A DNA stretch of 64,000 nucleotides from positions 13,584,001 through 13,648,000 of the forward strand of contig CM055888.1 in assembly GCA_029582165.1 (NCBI GenBank). The letters are read 5' to 3'. Origin of the DNA: Portulaca oleracea (lineage: Eukaryota > Streptophyta > Magnoliopsida > Caryophyllales > Portulacaceae). Positions 57,301 through 64,000 of the stretch are shown piece after piece. The translations under genes were made by a program, and so were the position numbers. Below the pieces are notes generated by a model. The model was not told the DNA's origin, did no database searches, and was given only the letters and a program-made list of their open reading frames with translations. Every line of letters begins with the position of its first letter. The stretch's first letter is position 1.

Positions 57301-57786
57301 TGGGGTCATTTTGTTGGTCATACCAGTCATAGATTGAGTCATCATATTGAGCGTCGCACGAGCCATCAGTCCGGTGAGAGTTCTGGTCGGCGTTCTACTG
57401 GCTCCCGAGCGACAGGTGGTAATCCTGTCCGATCTGGTGATACCGAAGTACTCGATTCTTGGCAGCTTTCGGGTACTGAGGTTATTGGCGGTTCCGGTGA
57501 TACAGAAAGGCTTGAGAGCCAGGGTGATACAGAGGTGCTCAAGAGTTTTAGTTCTCCTCGAGATGTTCCATCTTCATCCCGATGACCTCCTATGGGTCGT
57601 CAAGGATCTGCTCAGGGCGGTTTGCCCCCTACTTCTCCGATTGGAAATGCTTTTGTAGATGCCTTATTTGGTGCTTCTGGTGATCCAACCTTGGGCGGAC
57701 AGTACCCCGGAGGTGGTCCCAGTGTTGGTCCTGCTGGTTCAAGCTCTAGTCGTCATAGCTCCCGTGGTTCCTCTCGCTTTCGTTGA
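54313..57786 (+). pseudogene. Antisense plant mobile domain (PMD) gene of element B
   Basis: Intron-containing gene opposite to the element. Likely exons: 54313-54405 (weak), 55241-55913, 55988-56149, 56232-56567, 56642-about 56720, 56801-57786; each junction has GT/AG and phase 0 for exons 2-5. Domain order: DTMEHTGFLPFYQCLEAWLM, then NTFHFRFGEMAVTPTDFVII and TGLPW, the core of the PMD (aminotransferase-like mobile domain, as in Arabidopsis MAIL1/MAIN and in MULE-type transposons), then FWLENLADLNN, VWLYEYFPALAPP and WVAACHGTPWGTLATCY. The C-terminal exon is Ser/Gly/His-rich. This copy is broken: one extra base near 55419, TAG at 56687, frameshift(s) near 57220 and TGA at 57583. Extra ORFs with such a domain are known in Tat elements; the function is unknown. 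Confidence 0.75.
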
Positions 57787-60180
57787 TGTAGGCTTGGTTG
57801 CAGGATGGGACTTTATACATGCATTATGAGACTTCACATATGTTTTTATGCATGATGAGACTTTATGTATGTACTTATGCATGATGAGACTATGTATGTA
57901 CTTATACATGATGAGACTTTATGTATGTACTAGCTAGGTATTATGCATGAGACTCTTATTCTATGTTTTATTATGATGTATGTATGAACTTAAACTCTAA
58001 TGTAATGTATGTAAAGAAACTATTCTACCCTTATGACTCAAAATAAAAAACGAATTTATGGGACTCGAAATGCAACTAAAAAAACACATGATCTAAAAAA
58101 AAAAAAAAACTTACATTGATTTACTGCATGTATGCGATATGGACATCCCCCACTTCCCCGAGAGAGAAAAAAATAATAAAAAAAACTCTAAATGTCAAGG
58201 GTGATTTCGAAATGAGTTTCAGGACAAGGCAAAAATAGTGAAAATGATGAGTTCTCTTGTCGAACTGCCTCGTAAGTTGTCGTGATGCGAATATTGAGTG
58301 ATGGACGAGCCCCCAGTTGGAATGTTGCAGGAGACAATATTAATGAAAGACTCGGCCTGCTTAAGCTGCATGATGGGATAGTCAAGATGCTCGACCTTGA
58401 TGTCATGGTTAGGAACCCCAAGCACTAAGAAGGATCAAGTGACAAGTCGTCTTGATTTCTCTTGCCTTTTCTCTATTCCTCTTGGTTTAGGTGGGAACAT
58501 GTAAGCACCAAGCCCCTGGTACCAGTGAACAAGTGTCTTTAGGTGAGTCGGAATGATTGACCTAGGTGGGTGTCACCTTCAAATAACCCTTATTTTGATA
58601 CTGGTGGCTTCTTGTTCTGCTAAAGGAGTTATCCCTCACTCAGGTGTTCTGAAAGCGAGTATTAACTGACGAATCTCATACATGCACTAATGACCGAATC
58701 AGAAGAGCTCACAGGGTAAGGAACAATGAACGATAGGATATAGAAAAGGTAGGAACGATGGTACAGAAAGCATGCTTGTGAATAGTTAGGCCCCAACAGT
58801 GGGCAAGGCGAGAGTAGTGATCAAATGAATGGATGGGTAGTTCGATGGACAGAGGTTCGAACTAATGGAATGGACGAGATGGTCTATGGATGGAGCACCA
58901 TGTGTCGTGGGATTATCTCGTAAGGGAAGAGATGGTCAAATGGCTATGGTTTGATGGATTTAGGTATGAAGGTAATCCAAGTCTGATGGGAAAATGTGGG
59001 TGTGCTTAGGTGAAAGAAATCTGACGACTTGTCAATGTCATTAAAGACCAAGGTTTCCTTTCCTTTTGCCTAGCTCGTCCGGTGAGGTTCTCGAGCTCGC
59101 CACTCTTTATTCTATCTCTCAAAGACCAAATGATTTGATGATGGATTTTCTCTAAAGCGAATTGTAGCGGTCGGGCCTCAAAGAGGTTCTCCTACGTATC
59201 CAATATGGAATCAGGCCAGTCGTAGTTCAACAGGTGCAGCTTTGATTGATGCCTCAAGAAGGACTTCGAGATGGGTCAATATTTTAATGGGAAGGATATG
59301 TGTGAAGGTTGGACGGGGAGGTTTTGGGATGTGTGCGAGTGACCTATGTAAACCGACAATTGCCTCTTATGCCTCATATTCTTGCTTTCTTCTTTCTCTT
59401 TTTTTTTCTCTTTTTTTTTTGTTTCTTTTTTTTGAACTTGACAACCTCAATCTATATTTCTCTTATCCATGATATTTGTCACCCGCAACACATTAATTGG
59501 CTTAAATGGATTCAGGGATGAGGTCATAAACTGAATGACCGGGTTCATGGTGATGGTTGAGAAGATGATGTGTGAAGAAATGTAGGTGGAGCGGCGAAGC
59601 GAAAATGTAGGTGGTAAAGGGGTGGAAGCCATCTATCATAAGCATGTCTTTTTAAGCTGCATGATTTATTTGATAGTGATATTCACTTTTAGAGACTATT
59701 GGTCGCTTTGAATTCTCTCCTTTTGCCAAACCTGTTAGGTGAGTGTCCAGGTTAGCTTTTTTTTTCTCTTAATTTTTACTCATTCACCTCTCCTTTTTCC
59801 CAACTTGTTAGATGAGTGTTCAAGTTGGCTTCACCCTTTTTTATTTATCTCTCCTAACTTCGCTTTGGCGGTGAAGTTAGCCTCTCTTCTCTCTATTAAC
59901 CTTGGACTCGGGGTAGGGCAAAAAAGCATAGAGAAAATGTGATAGAGATGTGAGATGGAGTGAAGGATGTGAGAAGATGGATGTGTCAGACTTGGATGGT
60001 CATATGGGTGAGTGAGCTCTTCAATTCAAATCAGGAATGCAAGCACAAGATCCTTTCCTTAGCAATTTAGAAGCAAATGAAGGGTCGGGGAAAACAAGAG
60101 TCATAATCATGAAAGAGTTCATCTTTATTGAATGCAGCTAAGATGAATACATAAAAAGAAACTACTTGGGATATCCCAAC
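57787..60180 (-). other. Non-coding region of element B between PMD gene and gag
   Basis: No pol domain on either strand. It has 'catgatgagactttatgtatg' type short repeats at 57820-57950 and poly-T tracts at 59400-59435. The usual gag-pol region of Tat elements appears deleted here. Confidence 0.55.
59155..59245 (-). other. Block shared with element A (7675-7775)
   Basis: Contains the complement of 'gaactacgactggcctgatt' and 'ggatacgtaggagaacctct'. In both elements it lies downstream of the gag position. Confidence 0.6.
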
Positions 60181-60298
60181 TAATTCTGAAAATGAAGATA
60201 CGAAAAGAAAAGATGCGACATGAGGGGATCTCCCAATTGATCCTTGCAGCTTAGGGTTTTGGAAAGACTCTGTTTGACTTTGTAGTAGGCCACGTTCT

Positions 60299-61176
60299 CT
60301 ACTCTGTGATTGGCAGCGACAACACCCCGGATTGGAGCATCTCTTCTATCTTGTCCTTGAGAATGTTGCATTTCTTGGTGTCATGACCTCGCATTCTATG
60401 ATATTTGCAGAACTTGCCAGCACCCCAAGTTCTGCTTTTGACTTCAGGTTCAGCTCGAATAGGGGGAAACTTGATCTTTCCTTCCTTGAGGAGATAGTCG
60501 AGAGCCTCCACATAGGTAGTGGAGATCGGAGTGAAAGACACGGGTTGTCGCGGTTCAGCATTTCTAGCAAAGGAATTAAGAGCCCTTTGATGGATGTCAT
60601 ACAACCCCGTCGATGATGATCCTCCTCCTATATTTTCTTTGATGCAATGTTCAATATTGGTCATCCTTCTATCATTTTGTAGAGTCCAAAGAATCATGTC
60701 CATTTTTCGGTCCAGACCTTCCATGCGTGATTGCATTTGAATTATTGTGGTAAAGAGTTTGTCCATAAAAGAACTTTCTCGTTCACCATATCTTTTTTCT
60801 TGATCTCCTCTCATGAGTGAGGCCAGGGTTTGATCCTCCTTCTCAGTTCAAGGGGACTTCTCCCTTGGTAAGTTGAACCTATGTGGTTGATCGTCTCTAA
60901 GAATAGAAGTGAGTCCCATGTCCATATTGTGATTTGCAGTCATAAGGATCTCTCTCTCTCTATTTCATGCATGCCTGATATTTTGTTGTGATGGTTGTCG
61001 CTTTCCTTTTCATCAAGAAAATTCAGCCTATCATTCATCCTTGCTAGCGTATCAATGATTTCATCTATTCTCCTATCATTGCGTTGCATGTGCTGTGAAG
61101 CTCCAGTCAAATGTTGGGAGATGAGGAGACCGAATTCACTGTTGCTAGGTATCATGTTGGAAGCCATTGAGGACAA
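60299..61176 (-). pseudogene. Shortened Tat-type gag of element B
   Basis: Starts at about 61176 (MSSMASNMIPSNSEFGLLIS) with a helical N-terminal part (RIDEIIDTLARMNDRLNFLD), is shifted near 60940, and continues at 60814 with helices (SFMDKLFTTIIQMQSRMEGL) to the conserved C-terminal part: VSFTPISTTYVEALDYLLKE, KFPPI and the zinc knuckle FCKYHRMRGHDTKKC with ILKDKIEEML. The knuckle ligands C, H, H and C are kept. The central capsid domain of Ty3/gypsy gag, which should precede 'FTPI', is absent. Thus a nucleic-acid-binding tail remains without the assembly domain. Confidence 0.75.
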
Positions 61177-62188
61177 TGGTGCAAAGAGGGCAACTTGTTT
61201 ACTCTGAATTCAAAGTCGAGTCACCGAATCCTTATTCTGCCTGTATGGAAACCATAAGCTTCAAAAATTAACCCTGGCATTGACTTACCCAAAGACCTAG
61301 CGACCTATATGAGACAACCTAATGTAGACCATGCCTATATGAAAATTTTTTCCTTTTGACTTGACTCACCCAACATTGGGCTTGTATGATGACCTTTAGC
61401 CTAAGATGAGACTATGTACGGGGAAGGTCCATCAGGCTATCATAAGATCGAGTCAACATTAAAGTCTTATGAACTCGGATTCAAATAACAACCGGATACA
61501 CCCTTTTAGGTCCGAATACTTCCAAGGGTTGAGCAAAATCAAGCTAAGATCTTGGGCTTAATCAGACCTCTTTGATTCAGGCCCAAGAGAGACCTCTAGG
61601 TCTTCTTTAACTTTTGTTTGATTATTACCCAAACTAAGGCAGTATTTGGGGGGAAAACAATTAAACCGACTCTAAAAAAAAGAAAAAAAAAGAACATATA
61701 GCACATAATTTACACATATCACAATAAGAATACACATAGCATACAAAATGGGTAATGCACCTAACCAAGGTTCTATGTTCAAAGGTTTAAGGTCGGGTAC
61801 CTAAAACTAACATACTCATGTCTCTCACTCGTCACAAATTCTATGGAGTTCATAGTAGTGTGACTCGTGTGTTTCTCGCAAAACTAATGGGAAAATGTAA
61901 ATTCATAATCCCGAGAAGTTTGGAGTGCTTCATGAGTGGGAAAGTACTTTGCGATCTTCTCGAAATGTGGGGTTCATTCCTTGAATCCGGAAATATACTT
62001 TACCCAAAAGGGAAAAAAGGTTAACCTAGACGGTACCTTTGGGTTCATCCCGATTTATTAAAAACCGAGATGGAGGTCCGTATGTGCGATGCCTAACTAA
62101 ATAATAAAAATTACAAAAATTCATTTCTCCTTTTCTACTCAAAAATTTGAAAAAACCGGCTTTTCAAGTTTTACCCTCTTAAAGTAAG
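61177..62188 (-). other. 5' leader of element B, no gene seen
   Basis: Untranslated region between PBS and gag on the minus strand. No domain or repeat of note. Confidence 0.5.
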
Positions 62189-62206
62189 TCCCCAGTGGAG
62201 TCGTCA
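62189..62206 (-). other. Primer binding site of element B
   Basis: Minus strand TGACGACTCCACTGGGGA, two bases inside the 5' LTR. One base differs from the element A PBS (TGGCGACTCC...). Confidence 0.8.
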
Positions 62207-62208
62207 TT

Positions 62209-63867
62209 TGTGGGACCCGGGAAAATCCCCGTGGTATCCCTCGCGGTAAACGGCGAGTCGAAAGGGGCGTCTTTTCTTTGAGAAGATTTGCTTGAATTTC
62301 CGTTTAAATAAATTAAAGTTAAAATTTAAGTAAACTCTTTTTTGTTTAAAAGAAATTAGGAATCTGAAATTTTATTAGTCAGAAAAGAAAACAGAAAGGG
62401 AAAAAATAAATTAGCAAAAGAAAGAAAAACGGAAAAAACCTGAGGTCGAACCGAGACATCATGCATACTGGCGGTATTGCGGCCGGGTCCGAACCTTTTT
62501 CAACCGAGCTGTGTCCGAACGGTGAACGCATGCATACCGCCAGTATTGCGTGACATCGATTCGGCTTCCGGTTATTCACTCTAAAAATAAAATAAAAACT
62601 TTCTTTTACTCCGAAATTAAATTTCTGGAATCCGAAAATAAAACAAATAAAACTCGAGAGAAAGAAATAAAAAGAAAAAGAAAAGGAAGACAAAAAAAAA
62701 AAAGAGAGTCCCGGGACTGGGCTCGGGATGATTTATGTAGCAATACCTGCACGTATTGTAAGTCAGTTGCCCCGAAAAAGGGTCTCGGACCTGGAAATCA
62801 GATCCGAGACACGGATCGCGAATACCGCGGTATTCTGCATGCGACCTCGGATCCGCTTAGACAGAAAGTAAAAAAATAAAATAAAATCTTTTTTTAAAAA
62901 AAAGTTTTCCGAAACAGAAAATAAAATACGAAAAGAAAAGGGACGAAAGAAAAAGAAAGAAAAAGAAGGAAGAAGAGTCGCCAATTAATTTTTGAACGAG
63001 AATTAATAAACTCAAAAGGTAAGACTCCACAAATCACGAACCACGAGATTGGGATTCGGGGATAAGGTTACGAATTCGACAATATAAATTCCCGAATCCG
63101 CCCGTTCAACGAACGGACTTCACTAAACCGGTTAAATAAAAGAAAGAAAAAGAGGGGAGAAGAAGAGAGTAGAACGGAGTATTAATTGGTGTAATTAGTG
63201 TTATTTAGTTTCATACAAATGTGATAATAAAGCGAAAAAATAAATACAAGAAATAAAAGAATCGAATACAAGCGTACCTTTATTCACAAGCAATCCATAT
63301 TATTTAGGTCGAGTTTAGGATTAATTCAAGTTACAAGATAATATGAATGGGGAAGAGATAAAGAGAAATGGAATAAAATGCCAATTAAGTGTATGCAAAA
63401 ATGAGAGAAATAAAGAGGGAGAAGAGAAGATGAAATCACCAAGTGTCAATACGCCAGGATAATTTTGCTGTAGGGTTGAAGTAAAAATGAGTGGGGTTTT
63501 TATAGGAGAAATGAGGGTTGGGAATCAGGTTAAAATGAGGGTGAAAAATGGAAGCAATACCGCCAGGTATCCCGTCCTAGCTGCGCAATATTCTAGGGCA
63601 TAACATGCTTCCCGAGGCGGATGAAGGCGCCCCAGGTCGGGCAGAACCCGCCCACAATACCTGGCGGTATGTGGGCCGGATTCCGCCCATCCCAGCTCGT
63701 TTCCACCTTGGGCCGCGTGCATAACTGAATTGGGTTGACTTTTTTTATGGTTTTTTCTTCATTTTGCATTTAACTTTAGTTGCCATTTTTCTAAAATAAA
63801 AGAGAATAATAAAAAAAAGCATATAAATAAAATTACATAATTATGAGATACTTTTCAGGTGTCTACA
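62209..63867 (-). repeat. 5' LTR of element B
   Basis: 1659 bp. Dyads start at 62463, 62533, 62741, 62820 (perfect GAATACCGCGGTATTC), 63556 and 63657. In minus orientation the last two lie just upstream of the TATA box and the others in R/U5, the same layout as in element A. Confidence 0.88.
63497..63504 (-). promoter_or_regulatory. TATA box of element B 5' LTR
   Basis: Minus strand CTATAAAAACCCCACTC. The 3' LTR counterpart near 52160 reads CTAGAAAAACC, so its TATA core is lost. Confidence 0.6.
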
Positions 63868-64000
63868 CAACCTAAAATACATGATTCAACTATTAAAACA
63901 CATATTTCAAGCGATATAATCTACAACATGCAATCCGCGTCTTTGATACCACTAATGAGTTTTAGGTAGGCCTAGTTTGTAACTCGATTACATGATTAGG
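63868..64000 (-). mobile_element. Gypsy remnant with PBS, LTR leaving the window
   Basis: Minus strand shows a sequence ending in AACTCA (LTR side, 63956 rightwards) followed by TTAG and TGGTATCAAAGAC (63939-63951), close to the tRNA-Met type PBS TGGTATCAGAGC used by many gypsy and copia elements. This places a 5' LTR just right of the window, with the remainder of the element at 50730-50854 and 42361-43020. Confidence 0.45.

Larger units (their letters stand above)
50855..63867 (-). mobile_element. Ogre/Tat-like element B with antisense PMD gene
   Basis: 13.0 kb with LTRs at 50855-52529 and 62209-63867 and a perfect 5-bp target duplication caacc (50850-50854 and 63868-63872). In minus orientation: LTR start TGTAGACACCTG, LTR end GGGTCCCACA, PBS 62189-62206, short gag (61176-60299), non-coding region, antisense PMD gene (54313-57786, plus strand), 31-bp tandem array, polypurine tract, LTR. 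Protease, RT, RNase H and integrase are absent. It shares the LTR opening, PBS, polypurine core and an internal block with element A, so the two are related families. Confidence 0.9.

Overview
The window reads as nuclear DNA of a flowering plant, most likely a eudicot with a transposon-rich genome. It has AT-rich intergenic DNA, layers of nested LTR retrotransposons of the Ty3/gypsy Tat-Ogre and Ty1/copia groups, plant L1-type LINEs, MITEs, a piece of plastid DNA and one two-exon plant gene. Species cannot be assigned from sequence alone.

Layout. 1-24360: a Tat-type LTR element (D) with its left LTR cut by the window edge. Into D went a solo LTR (C, 1311-13919, direct repeat aagtt), and into C a complete 11.2 kb Ogre-like element without pol (A, 1912-13080). 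A keeps two 1.86 kb LTRs, an Ogre-type primer binding site and a polypurine tract. Decayed gag and protease of D lie at 17.9-20.2 kb, and a nuclear tRNA-Leu(CAA)-like gene at 17.5 kb. 24640-29872: the only ordinary gene, a group-4 remorin on the minus strand, two exons around a 4.3 kb intron that holds degenerate copies of its own exon 1. 30.9-31.9 kb: a foldback MITE, then a nuclear copy of plastid trnL(UAA). 32.5-42.4 kb: two broken LINEs, a truncated copia element, a Stowaway-like element containing a hAT-like and a CACTA-like MITE, and a Helitron-like 3' end. 43036-50714: a LINE with a 15-bp target-site duplication, split by a 5.1 kb copia element. 50855-63867: a second Ogre-like element (B, minus strand, duplication caacc) with a shortened gag and an antisense intron-containing gene for a plant mobile domain (PMD) protein.

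Main observation. At least three LTR families here (A, B, C, and probably a fourth remnant at 42.7 kb) each carry their own short palindrome, repeated several times. In A the copies are 76-79 bp apart, just upstream of the TATA box and again in U5. In B eight copies, 74-99 bp apart, form the leader of the PMD gene and more lie in both LTRs. Arms are conserved within a family, centres vary, and the sequence between copies is mostly unique. A short dyad multiplied in the non-coding parts of an element that also encodes a DNA-transposon-derived protein suggests a self-recognition system, comparable in logic to VANDAL elements and their VANC proteins. That link is inference.

Apart from the remorin gene, no reading frame here looks intact. 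The retroelement proteins all carry stops, frameshifts or deletions, so the elements are best read as non-autonomous or dead copies.
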